The notes beneath the pieces were generated by a model that did no database searches, was not told where the DNA came from, and saw only the letters and a list, made by a program, of their open reading frames with translations. This document shows, in pieces, positions 36,501 to 45,825 of a DNA stretch of 64,000 bases. The DNA is from Saccharum officinarum (Eukaryota; Streptophyta; Magnoliopsida; Poales; Poaceae). The first letter of the stretch is position 1, and each line of letters starts with the position of its first letter. The stretch spans positions 116,604,680 through 116,668,679 of the forward strand of contig CM036160.1 in NCBI GenBank assembly GCA_020631735.1, written 5' to 3'. Both the position numbers and the translations under genes were made by a program.

Positions 36501-38757
36501 GAATGTCCAAGTACAAATTTTGCATTCGCAGATGATGATTACACTGACATTTCAACATAAATACTCTGGAACCTATTGAGTTCATGTACTGAGCCATACT
36601 CCCTTTGTCCCAAAAAGAGTGTCGCTTCGGAGTTCGTGCTGGTCAAACTCTTAAGTTTGACTAGGTTTGTAGAAAATATTAGCAACATTTGTATCTTCAA
36701 ATAAGTTTATTATGAAAATATATTCAATGATTCATCTAACGATACTAATTATACACCATAAATATTATATATGTATATGAAAACCTTAACTGAAAGGTAC
36801 ATGCAAGGTAAACACAAGATAACCCTCACCCAAATTTTCAGAAAGGTAAAGCATGAAACAAATTCTGACTGGTGTAGCGACTAACCGCTTGAAGGCCTTC
36901 TCGTTCTAGTATCAGCACTGACTGAACATGCAATTGCACTGCAGCATACAGCTGCTTCTCTGCCATTAAGTTTTCAATTCGAGCAGGTACCTGTGATATT
37001 CACCACGTTAGCAGAGAATAACTACCTCAAGTTTAAGACACAATTAAGGTTGAAAGTAGATAGAATGGTGTAAATAGCTCGAGAACAAATTGTATGATTA
37101 AAGCTAATTCTACTTGTTCTAGATTTTTTTCACCAGATGTTTACCTCCGAATTTTTCAAGCTGAGCCTACTGGCCAACTTTTGTATGAGGCATTATAATT
37201 AATATGAGGCATGTGCATTCGAGAAGGAAAAAAAGATGAGGCATTATATGAGGCTGAGCTCAAGCTCCAGTAATGCTTTTATATAAGATTTTACAAATGT
37301 GAAGTTTTTTAGCTTTCTTGAGCCAAGCTCGAACATCAAAACCTTTGGCTGAGCCAAGGCTGGGCCATTTCTAAGTTCAAAAGTCGACTTGGGATTGGCT
37401 TGAACCAAGGCATGACCTGTGTCAAGAAGTGCATGCATTCATGCTGAAAAGTGGCTTTCAAGGCCCAATTGTCATTCATATTGCCTTTGACCCTAGAATT
37501 TGTGTTTGTCTCATTAAAAACTTGTTCATCTGATTTCAAGCCTGTTTTTAGGATGTCTTCAAGATATGATCAAAACAACCTTTTGCACTTCAAAAGACCA
37601 CACTCAACTTAGAAGCTGCGGATCTTTAACAGAAGGGAAGTCAAAACATAATCCATAAATCATTGGATTCTGCAAGAACCCTTGGAGAATACGTATCAGA
37701 CACATATTCACAACATGGTTACTAAATTCACCTACTTAGATTATGCAAGAAGTCCAAGGTGGAAAGGTTGGCTGTTGAGCATGAAATTTACTCGCAGGTG
37801 TACAATATTATAATAATGGCACCATGCACGATCTCCTAGACTTCTCCTTCCCATAAATGATTGAAAATGGTTCATATTTTCCTACTGTCAACATTTGGAT
37901 ACTATAGCTTATTCACAGAGCTCTACAGCGAGACAGTTTGGCCAGCCAAAATTTGGATCGGCCAACGGCCAATTGGAGCCTGAAAACATACACATAGTCT
38001 TGTCGGCAAGAGCACATAATTGGAAGAGATGAAGCTTACACACTGACCTTGGCAACATCCTCGACCTGATCCAAAAGGGAGAGCACATGGCGTAGTGTGA
38101 GGGAGCGGTACCACAGCTGGCCGAGGTGCTTATTCTTCCTGCCAAGCAGCTTCTTGGCCTCCTCCATCTCCCCCTTGAGTCCGGTAATGCTCTCTGCAGA
38201 CTCGCTGAACAGCCGCAGGATCTGTCACCGCCACAGCGCACGAACGAAGAGGAAAACGGAAATTAAACCAACAGCTCCACGAGGCATGTTGACTTCAGGT
38301 GCACACGACTGAAGGGGTCGTCATCAGGGAAACAAAACAAAAGGGATCCCTGGGTGATGGGCAGACCGCGACGAACCTGGGAGTAATTCTGGATGGCCTT
38401 GTTGAAGCCATGGTGGTAGGCGTGCACGACCTCGTCGACGACGTCCTCGATGAGGTCGCTCTGCTCTTTGAGGAACTGGATCTCGCCCTCGCGGTCCTTG
38501 GAGGTGAGGATGTGCACGACGTGCGGCAGCGAGTCGAACCGCGCGGCCGCCCAGCTCTCGTCGATCCGCGACAGGCCTTCCTTGAGGTACTGCGCCCCCG
38601 CGCCGAGACGACGAGAATTAGCATTTCCAGACGATCACAGTTCCGGGCCAGCGTCGCATCCGACGCGAGGAACGAACGACGGTGGGGGACTTACCGATTT
38701 GTCGGCCGGGATGGGGAGGCCATCGAAGATGCCGCGGCGAGGCCCGCCGCGGCTCAT
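18508..38757 (-). CDS. SEC8: exocyst complex subunit SEC8 (EXOC4), 26 coding exons
   Basis: Subunit of the octameric exocyst that tethers secretory vesicles to the plasma membrane. Exons (5' to 3'): 38757-38695, 38589-38377, 38221-38048, 36990-36886, 35425-35316, 35043-34873, 34258-34126, 34036-33930, 33220-32925, 32838-32675, 32345-32230, 31221-31154, 30912-30800, 30717-30668, 28001-27901, 26779-26667, 26571-26464, 21450-21259, 20793-20708, 19760-19568, 19484-19407, 19323-19222, 19123-19049, 18901-18806, 18732-18683, 18595-18508. They sum to 3165 nt and 1054 aa, matching the length of Arabidopsis SEC8. Conserved blocks include ESWAAARFDSLPHVVHILTS (N-terminal Sec8 region), LWYRSLTLRHVLSLLDQVED, QPLSRRTRSIKGD, VDYRKCVQQAIS and the C-terminal NVPGRE. 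All junctions are GT-AG except intron 11, which is GC-AG. An in-frame upstream ATG at 38922 is possible, but MSRGGPRRGIFDGLP fits the family start better. The frame is intact despite five or more intronic insertions. Confidence 0.96.
19369..19398 (-). repeat. copy of the exon 22 splice-donor region inside SEC8 intron 21
   Basis: About 30 bases here repeat, with few differences, 19201-19230, which holds the last bases of SEC8 exon 22 and its GTTTGT donor. The intron copy includes a CAATAAAG/GTTTGT junction sequence, that is, a potential decoy donor. The protein-coding frame does not use it. Confidence 0.6.
21558..22248. mobile_element. non-autonomous hAT element in SEC8 intron 17
   Basis: Ends CAAGGTTATTAAGGCG and CGCCTTAATAACCTTG form a perfect 16-bp terminal inverted repeat, flanked by the perfect 8-bp duplication GTGCCTCA (21550-21557 and 22249-22256). 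Sub-terminal CTAGGCGA-like motifs recur in both orientations. The 691-bp body is C-rich with short frames but no transposase. The 8-bp duplication assigns it to hAT. It lies next to, and independent of, the Copia element starting 127 bases downstream. Confidence 0.92.
22375..22488 (+). repeat. 5' LTR of Copia copy 2
   Basis: TGTTGGAG...TTAACA, 114 bp, nearly identical to 25176-25289 and clearly homologous to the LTRs of copy 1. Confidence 0.96.
22489..22500 (+). other. primer-binding site of Copia copy 2
   Basis: TGGTATCCAGCC directly after the 5' LTR, complementary to the initiator Met-tRNA end at TGGTATC, as in copy 1. Confidence 0.85.
22551..25095 (+). pseudogene. Copia copy 2 gag-integrase-tail/RT-RNase H remnant
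   Basis: Starts MAGRPPSPSPSS (22551). The gag N-terminus (Ala/Pro-rich) continues in frame into the integrase tail (SPDHKGYRCFDLASRR) to 23498. RT follows in another frame (about 23375-24235, with YVDD), then after a 1-bp loss near 24170 the frame changes again (24232-24504). Stop codons at 24502-24504 (TAG where copy 1 has CAG, Gln) and 24652-24654 (TAG where copy 1 has TGG, Trp in DADWAG) interrupt the RNase H part. The remainder (24718-25095) reads SWSSKRQPVVSRSS to the end. Not functional. Confidence 0.92.
25169..25175 (+). other. polypurine tract of Copia copy 2
   Basis: A G-run (GCGGGGGG) ends exactly at the base before the 3' LTR. It is the likely plus-strand primer and is the same as in copy 1. 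Confidence 0.75.
25176..25289 (+). repeat. 3' LTR of Copia copy 2
   Basis: 114 bp, one substitution from the 5' LTR; followed by the GAGTC target duplication. Confidence 0.96.
25398..25483. repeat. imperfect 2x tandem duplication in SEC8 intron 17
   Basis: Two consecutive units of about 43-45 bases, each reading TATCTCACATTTACATT.GG..AAATATATCTA..TC.CTAAA. They lie in the part of intron 17 between the Copia element and exon 17. The rest of this interval (25484-26463) shows nothing recognisable. Confidence 0.65.
28588..28840. mobile_element. Tourist-like MITE in SEC8 intron 14
   Basis: Ends GCCCTTGTTTAGTTCCC and GGGAACTAAACAAAGGC are inverted repeats, flanked by TAA on both sides (28585-28587 and 28841-28843). 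The inner sequence ACGAAACGAATCTTTTAAGC is the common body of the MITE family that recurs many times at 40-46 kb. The remaining intron (28841-30667) shows no gene; about 29970-30130 has a GC-rich patch of unknown origin. Confidence 0.85.
33555..33869 (+). mobile_element. solo LTR in SEC8 intron 8
   Basis: Sequence from TGTTAAGGCC to CCATAACA (315 bp), with short inverted ends TGTTA/TAACA and near-identical flanks GACAA (33550-33554) and GATAA (33870-33874), a 5-bp target duplication with one change. A TATA box, TATAAATAGAGG, lies at about 33697. There is no internal region beside it, so it is best read as a solo LTR, probably Copia. Its promoter would point against SEC8 transcription. Confidence 0.68.
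35836..36327 (+). mobile_element. 5'-truncated LINE (RTE-like) in SEC8 intron 4
   Basis: The C-terminal end of a LINE reverse transcriptase is followed by a short 3' UTR and a TTG microsatellite tail (about 36301-36327), which is how RTE-type LINEs end. It is antisense to SEC8. 5' truncation is normal for target-primed insertion. I could not find a convincing target duplication. Confidence 0.78.
35839..36192 (+). pseudogene. LINE reverse transcriptase C-terminus fragment
   Basis: Open frame of about 117 codons containing MRMLRWCCGHTRRDRVRNDD, IEEKLIQHRLRWFGHVQRRP and GRPKLTWDESVKRDLKEW, ending NVPEP and a TGA. These phrases are those of the conserved thumb/C-terminal part of plant LINE polymerases. 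The polymerase core and endonuclease are absent, so it is a dead 5'-truncated copy. Confidence 0.85.
36599..36790. mobile_element. Stowaway-type MITE remnant in SEC8 intron 4
   Basis: Starts with CTCCCTTTGTCCCAAAAAG after TA, a variant of the CTCCCTCCGTCCC Stowaway terminus, with internal AGTTTGACTAGGTTT and TATCTTCAAATAAGTTTATT motifs typical of that family. The opposite terminus is lost. Confidence 0.65.
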
Positions 38758-38954
38758 CGTGCTGGAGGACACCGAAGGAAGCGGAGGAGCGGGCTCGCCG
38801 CCGCGCGGTCGCGGCGTCGCCTCCCAGGAGATCCGGCCGGCGGTGGGGAACGGTTGAACGACCGCGTCAGCACAGCTGGTGTGTGTATGGTGATGGTGGT
38901 CCAGGTCCACAACCACAAGCATCAGCGTCCGTCACTGCGTCAGCAACAAGGAGC

Positions 38955-39042
38955 TGACGGGCCGTTCGGCCCAGTGTGCGTGTATCCGGCCCACGGTAGC
39001 CGAGAACTGGGAAGTGGGTGAGAAATGGGTAGTAGGCCCATT
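38955..39042 (-). promoter_or_regulatory. SEC8 upstream region with three TGGGCC motifs
   Basis: On the minus strand, TGGGCC occurs three times within about 85 bases, between 200 and 290 bases before the SEC8 start codon. TGGGCC/TGGGCY is the site II (TCP-bound) element of plant housekeeping promoters. No TATA box is visible, as expected for a constitutive gene. The functional assignment is inference. Confidence 0.45.
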
Positions 39043-40062
39043 CCGAGAATGGTGGTGGTGGTGGGAGAGGGGGTCACATGATTCAGGAGAGACCAAAATT
39101 TTTGCTCAAAAAAAAGGAGAGACCAAAATTGTTTTCAGTTTTATATTTTCACAGAAAAATAAAATCAAACGCTATAGAAGAAACAATAGGATTTTTGGTT
39201 AAACTATACTAGATATACATTTTTGTTTTTCCCCTTTACCCTTACTACCTATTCCACATTATGACTATGTATGTAATACCAACTCTGATCACAAATATAA
39301 GTCTGTATACATTTGTCCTAAGTAAAAAGTTTATAAATTCAACCAACAATAGCTATAACAATATGTATTATCCACCAATGAAAAGGAGTCAAGAGTCCTT
39401 TGTCGAGCGAAATAGTGATGTCAATCTGTATTTTTCTATGGTCATAAACAATTTTTTTTAAAAAAATTGAGTTATAATAAACCTAAACCGGCTAATATTG
39501 GTTGGATAAAGTAATGCATTAGGGCTGTATGCATCGGAGGATGAAAAGGCTGGAATGGAATGAAAACTATTTTTGTATTTTCTGAAAAAAGATTATAAAA
39601 CACTTTGTTCACTATTCACCGTCATACAGAACTTGTTGCGTAGCAGGGCTGCGTTGGTTGGTATCACATAGCGCATGCACCCACCTCTCTCCTACCTAAC
39701 GTAGCCCATGAGAAAGCAATAAGTGGCATGTTCTTGATGATCGCTGAAACCACTGTCGTCCCAAAGATACTACACAGTAACACAACAACGTGTGCATGCT
39801 TCCATCAGAGTGATGGATGATCGATAGCATCTCACGCTAAAGCACATGTCATAGCAAACACCGGTTTTATAACATATATGGTCTTGTCTCGTAAGCCGTA
39901 CTTTTTTAACCAACGAATAGTATTTTTCTCTCATAAATTAGTGAATAATATTTTTAACCATGGCTTTTCATGCCAAGCGAGTAAGGCCGCCAAGTGGAAA
40001 TTGCATGTTCCATATGTTGGGCCCGTGTGCCAGATTCTGGCTTGGGCAGAGAGACAAATCAA
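39043..40062. other. gene-free interval upstream of SEC8
   Basis: AT-rich, no gene. A small direct repeat GGAGAGACCAAAATT occurs twice (about 39085 and 39117). No supported transcript. Confidence 0.5.
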
Positions 40063-40302
40063 GGCCATGTTTAGATTGCAAAAAATTTCAACACCATGAG
40101 TAGTATCACTTTCGTCTTATTTGATAAATATTGTCCAATCGTGGACCATCTAGGCTCAAAAGATTCATCTCGTGATTTCCAACTAAACTGTGTAATTAGT
40201 TATTGTTTTACCTATATTTACTACTTCATGCATGGGTCCAAAGATTGATGTGATAGAGTGAGTGAAAAAATTCTAACTTTTAGGGTGCATCTAAACAAGG
40301 CC
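40063..40302. mobile_element. MITE, CAA target duplication
   Basis: GGCCATGTTTAGAT... and ...ATCTAAACAAGGCC are inverted termini, flanked by CAA (40060-40062, 40303-40305). 240 bp, with the ATTCATCTCGTGATTTCCAAC body of the GGCC(T)TGTTTAG family. Confidence 0.8.
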
Positions 40303-40347
40303 CAAGTTAAATTATAGTCTGAACTCTTAAATTTCATCCTAGGCAAA

Positions 40348-40497
40348 GGCCTCGTTCGACTGGCTGGTAGCTGGTGGCTGGTGCTGATTTATTGTAAGAG
40401 AAAAATACTGCTAGCTAGCTGGTGGTTAATGACTGATACTGAATTAGTGTGAAAAAAAAAACACTGTTAGCTGACAACCAGCTAGCCGAACGAGGCC
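40348..40497. mobile_element. MITE with GGCCTCGTTCG termini
   Basis: 150 bp; GGCCTCGTTCG at the left and CGAACGAGGCC at the right are a perfect 11-bp inverted repeat. The inner part is built from CTAGCTGGTGGTTA-like repeats. Both flanks read AAA. Confidence 0.75.
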
Positions 40498-40681
40498 AAA
40501 GTGTTTCGGCAGCACGGACAAAAACTAGCATCCAGAGCATGCACAGATATCGTATGTGCGTCTCCTTCCACCTTTCGCAGAGAACGGACAGTGACGTTTC
40601 CCTACACCTTTGTTTGGTAGGCTCGTAGCTCTGCGCCTCTGCATGAAGACTGGCTGACTGAGATGTGGATTTTGATCCTAA

Positions 40682-40955
40682 GGCCTTGTTTAGATTCTAA
40701 AGTTTGCCTCCCAAATTCACTATGTAAAATTCCTATTCCCGTCACATCAAAATACCGGCACATATATGGAGTACTAAATATAGATGAAATCAAAAACTAA
40801 TTACACAGTTTTGTTGTACTTTGCGAGACGAACATTTTAAGTCTAATTAATCAATATTTGGACAATTATTACCAAATAAAAACAAAATTGCTACAGTGTG
40901 ACGGGACACTTACTATGCAAACTTTGCCTCCAAAGTTTGCCATCTAAACGAGGCC
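40682..40955. mobile_element. Tourist-like MITE, TAA target duplication
   Basis: GGCCTTGTTTAGAT / ATCTAAACGAGGCC termini, TAA flanks at 40679-40681 and 40956-40958, 274 bp, with sub-terminal CAAACTTTGCCTCC/AAAGTTTGCCTCCC inverted blocks. Confidence 0.85.
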
Positions 40956-40967
40956 TAAGAAAACGTG

Positions 40968-41207
40968 GGCTGTGTTTAGTTCTTCTGAAAAGGGTGAAAA
41001 ATATACTGTAACATATTTTAGTTTTATTTAACAAATAGTGCCCAACCGTTAACTAATTAGGCTTAAAACGTTCGTCTCGCAAAGTACAACCAAATTGTAC
41101 AATTAGTTTTTGATTTCATCTACATTTAGTACTCATGCATGTATCGCAAGTTTGATGTGACGGGGAATTTTTTTTATAGTGCTTTTTTGGTGAAACTAAA
41201 CACAGCC
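40968..41207. mobile_element. MITE, GTG target duplication
   Basis: GGCTGTGTTTAGTT and AACTAAACACAGCC termini, flanked by GTG (40965-40967, 41208-41210); 240 bp. Shares the AAAACGTTCGTCTCGCAAAG body with the element at 41599-41855. Confidence 0.82.
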
Positions 41208-41258
41208 GTGGTTAGCTGGATGTTGCAACTTGCAAGTGCAGTGCTTTAATAAATGTTA

Positions 41259-41597
41259 GGCCTAGTTTAGTTCTTCTTTTAAAACTTTACGTCCTATCAC
41301 ATTGGATATTGACACATGTACAGAGTATTAAATGTAGACTAAAAAATAACTAATTGTACATATTACGTGTATTTTGCGAGACGAATTTTTTGAACCTAAT
41401 TAGGTCGTGACTAGACAACATCATGCTACAGTAACATATGCTAATGATAGATTAATTATTCTTAATAAATTCATCTCACAGTTTACATATGAGTTATATA
41501 ATTAGTTTTTTATTAGTATCTGAACACCTTTTCCGATATTTCATAAAACATCCGATGTGATACCCTAAAACTTTACACTCTAAACCTACACAAGGCC
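41259..41597. mobile_element. MITE, degraded
   Basis: Starts GGCCTAGTTTAGTTCTT and ends CTAAACCTACACAAGGCC. Interior has CATCTCACAGTTTACA and AGACGAATTTTTTGAACC blocks of the same family in both orientations. No clear target duplication; the next MITE abuts it. Confidence 0.6.
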
Positions 41598-41598
41598 T

Positions 41599-41855
41599 GG
41601 CTGTGTTTAGTTCCCAAATTTAGAGTGGCAAAATTCACTGTAGCGACACTGTAGCATTTCGTTTGTAGTTTTGGTAATAATTGTCCAACTATTGACTAAT
41701 TAGGCTCAAAACGTTCGTCTTGCAAAGTACAATCAAACTGTGCAATTAGTTTTTGATTTTATCCACATTTTGTACTTCATATATGTATCGCAAGTTTAAT
41801 GTGACGTAGAATTTTTTTTTACATAGTGTACTTTTCAATGCAACTAAACACAGCC
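41599..41855. mobile_element. MITE, GGCTGTGTTTAG family
   Basis: GGCTGTGTTTAGTTCCC left end and AACTAAACACAGCC right end, 257 bp, body shared with 40968-41207. Confidence 0.78.
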
Positions 41856-42256
41856 TAGTATGTTGGAACAGTAAGCAGGAGAATTTTCTACCTCACCATC
41901 AGCTCAATGATTAACAACTCCAAACTGCCACAGACAAAGAGGTCTCACTCATGGCTGTCCAGCTTTTACAGTTCTGGAAAAGGTGATGTTATCTTGCAGT
42001 GCTGGTTTTTGTCCGGTTTGAAGATGCTACACCCTATTCGTTTCGCTGGTTTATTGTGACTAAAAGTATTCTTCGTTGGTTTGGTGAACGAACAGGGTTA
42101 GCATCTTCTTTAGCCAAGTCCATGGCTAGCTGTTAGCCTATTAGCCAAAACACAAGTAGCACTAGTAGCTAACAAGAACCAATATTTTATTATTATTGTT
42201 AATCAAAAAGGTTTCTTGCTGCTTGATCGACACTCGAGTTTTGTGAAATAGTCTTT
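41856..42256. other. interval between MITEs
   Basis: No gene. Contains a small inverted element at about 42032-42100 with CCCTATTCGTTTCGCTGG and TGAACGAACAGGG ends, probably a deletion remnant of another MITE family; a similar fragment lies in intron 1 of the Tubby-like gene. Confidence 0.5.
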
Positions 42257-42500
42257 GGGCTTGTTTAGTTTCTGAAATATTTTGCGAAATGTTACTATAG
42301 CACTTTTCGTTGTTATTTAGTAATTAGTATCTAATCATGGCTTAATTAGGCTTAAAAGATTCGTCTCGTCCATTTCGTCTAAACTGTGTAATTAGTTTTA
42401 TTTTTTATCTATATTTAATGCTCCACGCATGTGTTAAATGATTCGATATGACGAGGAATTTACTATTTTTTTGCGAAATATTTTGAAACTAAACAAGCCC
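42257..42500. mobile_element. MITE with GGGCTTGTTTAG termini
   Basis: GGGCTTGTTTAGTTT and AAACTAAACAAGCCC are perfect 15-bp inverted termini 244 bp apart, with GAAATATTTTG sub-termini also inverted. Confidence 0.82.
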
Positions 42501-42551
42501 TTCGTCAATCGTCATGTCAGAATATAATGGCAGATAAATCAGCATTTACAA

Positions 42552-43095
42552 CTGTGTTTAGTTCCAAAAACATTTCACGAAAAACTACAGTAACGAATCT
42601 CGTGACACAACTAATTGCATACTCCCTCCGTCCCTAAATACTTGTCGCTTTACGCTTCTCGAGAAACAACTTTAATTAAATATATATTAAAAAATATTAA
42701 TATTTATGGTATATAATTAGTATCATTGGAAAGGTCTTTCAGTCTAGTTTTTTAATAAATTTATTTGGAGATACAAATGTTGCACGCATTTTATATAAAT
42801 CGAGTCAAACTTGCGGGCACAAAAACCGGAAACGACATCTAATTTGGGACAGAGGGAGTAGTATGGTTGGAAATCGCGAGATGAACATTTTGATCCTAAT
42901 TAGTCCGTGATTTGACACTAAAATGTTACAGTAACAAATGTGCTAATGACAGATTAATTTGTCTTAATAAATTCGTCTCGCGGTTTCCAGACAAGGTATG
43001 TAATTGGTTTTTTTATTAATATCCGAAAACCCTTCTAACATTGCACGAAACATTCGATGTGAAATTTTTTCAAAAAAATCTTTTCATCAACTAAA
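42552..43095. mobile_element. MITE split by a Stowaway element
   Basis: Left part CTGTGTTTAGTTCC (42552) and right part ACTAAACCCAC (ending near 43100) look like the two ends of one Tourist-like MITE, whose body blocks lie on both sides of the insertion at 42622-42858. Its right edge is where the SIRE-like LTR inserted. Confidence 0.55.
42622..42858. mobile_element. Stowaway MITE nested in another MITE
   Basis: CTCCCTCCGTCCC at the left and GGGACAGAGGGAG at the right, with TA duplications on both sides (42620-42621, 42859-42860), identify a Tc1/mariner-type Stowaway of 237 bp. Confidence 0.88.
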
Positions 43096-43100
43096 CCCAC

Positions 43101-45158
43101 TGAAAGCCCAAGTTTGGTTTTGGTAATTAATGACACCAAGTTGCTAATGACATGTGTTAAGTGTTTTGAGTTAGACATAAGCAACACATGTGATGAAGGT
43201 GTACGTGGCAAGGAGTAGTGGCCACAAGATCACAAAGAAATGGTGCATGAACATGAAATGACGATCATGGTGGAGATGTACATAATATGATGGACATGAT
43301 GATCAAGTGAAAGAGAAGGATCTAAGAGCGCAAGGCAAAGGTATAACTATATCCTTTTGCCGGTCTAAGATGAGTAGAGAAGTGATTGACCGGATTTAGG
43401 ATACATAGCCGACTATCAAGAGGGGCAATCACGGTTAGCTCGGGAATCAAGTGCCACTAGATCAATGTCTTGAGCATATGCATTAGGATCTAGTAGAGAG
43501 CTAACATAACGCCTTGAAAATGTTCGTGGAAATGCTAACACACATGCACATGGTGTTTTTCACATGATGGTGTTGGCACATTTGCGAAGGCGGTGGTGTT
43601 TGAGCGGTAGTAAGGGGTTTGGGGTTCGCTCTCCCTCCCGCCGAGCTTGCGAGCGCGGGATTCAGGCGTTTTCGAGGAAATGAAATGCCTATTTTCTATT
43701 ACACCGGAGGCGAGAAAAGGTGGCAAAAGTCCGAAATGATTATCACTGAAAATACAATGACCAGACACTGTGGTTGAATTGACCGGACGCGGCTGGCCCG
43801 TCCGGTCAGTTCAAACCACAGACAGACGCGCGTGTGAGAAGGGTCGCGGACCGGCGCGTCCGATCCCTCGCGGAACCGGCGCGTCCGGTCACACACCCAG
43901 GAGTTTAGCACGGAGGGCAGATGCGATCGGACGCGGTGGCGCGTCCGGTCACATTCGACCGGACGCGTCCGGTCACGAGTGGACCGTTACTGGACTCCGA
44001 TCGGACGCGGCTGGCGCGTTCGGTCACGTGCGATCGGACGCGTCCGGTCACGGTGGGAGCTTACTGGACTCCAACCGGACGCCAGGTGCAGCGCGCCCGG
44101 TCAAACGCTAGAGCACGTCCGGTCACAGCAACGGCTAGTTCTGACACACACTATTCACGCTTGTCCTATAAGTGACCGGACGCGTCCGGTCACCCTGACC
44201 GGTGCGTCCGGTCAGCACGATTTTAACTGTGTCGTCCGGTAACGGCTAGCTGCGTACCCCTTCGCTATAAATAGAAGTTGGCCGGGGTTTGAGGGTAACT
44301 CTTGCACATTTTGAGACCTAGAGACATCCTTTGAGCTAGAGAACAACCCCTCCACTCATCTCTTTGCTTGGTTGCACATCTTGAGTGAGATTGAGTGAGA
44401 TTCAAGTGCATTGCTTGAGAGTTGCATTCTAGAGGCACTTGATCTTCGAGTTGCTGTGGATTTCTTGTTACTCTTCCGTGTTTTCCGACACGGTAGACGG
44501 CTTAGAGCAGCGGAGGTGATTGAGCTCGCAATTAGAGATTGTTGGAGCCCTCACCAAGTATTGTAAGGGGTTCTTGATCCTTCCCCGTGAGAGTTCGCAA
44601 ATTGGATACTTTAGTGGAGCTCGTGGCTTGGAGGATCCCATCTTGCGTGCGGTTGTGCGGTGCCCGCCGAGGGCTCGACTCTTGATAGTCGATTAGCTCG
44701 TGAACCGACAAGTCGGTGCATCGCCACAACGAGAAGTAGCTTGCTGGGAAGCAAGTGAACCTCGGTAAAAAATCTTGTGTCATCTCTTTGCCGAGGATTT
44801 CTCTTGTGGTTGATCATTGTGATTGATTCTTCGAGTGCATTACTTCTCTACATCGTTGGTATAAGAATCAAATCACTTGCTCTTTACTTTCTTATACTAG
44901 TCATAGTATAGTTTGCATAGTGTAGCTTTTATCACATAGGAGTATCACATAGGAGTAAGTAGCTTAGTGACTTAGTCTTGTTGGTGTGTATTAGAGATCA
45001 TAGCCTTGCTTCACTAGTATTGTATAGGTGGCTTGCATAGTGTAGTTGAGCTAGTGCTAGAATTAGCTTAGCCATCTTTTATACTAACGTGATTGTTTAG
45101 TGAAGCTTGTAGATTTTTAAATAGGCTATTCACCCCCTCTAACCATTTGGACTTTACA
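43101..45158 (+). mobile_element. solo LTR of a SIRE/Maximus-like Copia element
   Basis: 2058 bp from TGAAAGCC to CTTTACA with the perfect 5-bp duplication CCCAC (43096-43100 and 45159-45163). Length and layout, and partial similarity to the LTR at 53758-55723, place it with SIRE-type Copia elements. TATAAATAG lies at 44266-44274, with a palindrome array just upstream. No internal domain remains, so it arose by LTR-LTR recombination. Confidence 0.9.
43772..44240 (+). repeat. CCGGACGCGTCCGG palindrome array in the solo LTR
   Basis: At least ten variants of GACCGGACGCGTCCGGTC occur, spaced roughly 20-60 bases. Two are perfect 18-base palindromes (43957-43974 and 44174-44191). Others carry GATCGGACGCGG...GCGTCCGGTC, with an insertion between half-sites. 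The array ends about 25 bases before the TATA box of the LTR. Confidence 0.9.
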
Positions 45159-45227
45159 CCCACCCATGTAGCAGTATGTATCTAAACATATGATGCGATA
45201 GGGTGCAAAGTTTTGGTGAGAAACTAA

Positions 45228-45467
45228 GGGTCTGTTTAGTTCCTAAAATTTTGCAAAAATTTTGAGGATTCTCCGTCACATCGAATCTTTAGATGCATAT
45301 ATAAAGCATTAAATATAGATAAAAAAATAAAACTAATTATACAGTTTAGACGAAATTCACGAGACGAATCTTTTAAATCTAATTAAATCATAATTAAATA
45401 CTAATTATCAAATAATAACGAAAATACTGCATTAACATTTTTCTAGAAAATTTCACGAACTAACCCA
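45228..45467. mobile_element. Tourist-like MITE, right end degraded
   Basis: GGGTCTGTTTAGTTCC after TAA at the left; AAATTTCACGAACTAACCCA at the right. Body ATAAAAAAATAAAACTAATTA and CGAGACGAATCTTTTAAA blocks as in the other family members. Confidence 0.7.
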
Positions 45468-45548
45468 GCGTACTCAAGCCTCAGATTTTTTATTTTCTGC
45501 AGCGCTTTCACACGCTGTTGATTGATTGATTGAAAGAAAGTGACAAGG

Positions 45549-45779
45549 TGGTGTTTAGTTACCAAATTTTTTTAAGATTCCCCGTCATATTGAATATTTG
45601 GACATATACATAGAGTATTAAATATAGACGAAAATAAAAACTAATTATACAGTTTGGTAGAAAACTGCGAGACGAATTTTTTAAGTCTAATTAGTCTATA
45701 ATTAGACACTAATTAACAAATACAAACGAAAATGATACAGTAGCCGAAGCTAAAAAAAAAATTTGGCGAACTAAACACA
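45549..45779. mobile_element. Tourist-like MITE
   Basis: GTGTTTAGTTACC and GGCGAACTAAACAC inverted ends about 230 bp apart, with GAGACGAATTTTTTAAGTC body. Target duplication unclear. Confidence 0.7.
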
Positions 45780-45825
45780 CTCTAAGAGTGTTGGGTGCCC
45801 AGCTACAGCTACAGCCTACTGGCTA

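Noticed and set aside
38299..39021. 240-codon plus-strand frame over SEC8 exons 1-2
   Set aside because: Antisense shadow of SEC8 exons 1-2; conserved SEC8 protein is on the minus strand.
43772..44240. CRISPR-like array
   Set aside because: Spaced palindromes superficially resemble repeats and spacers, but units are degenerate, spacing irregular, the organism is a plant and the array lies within an LTR with target duplications.
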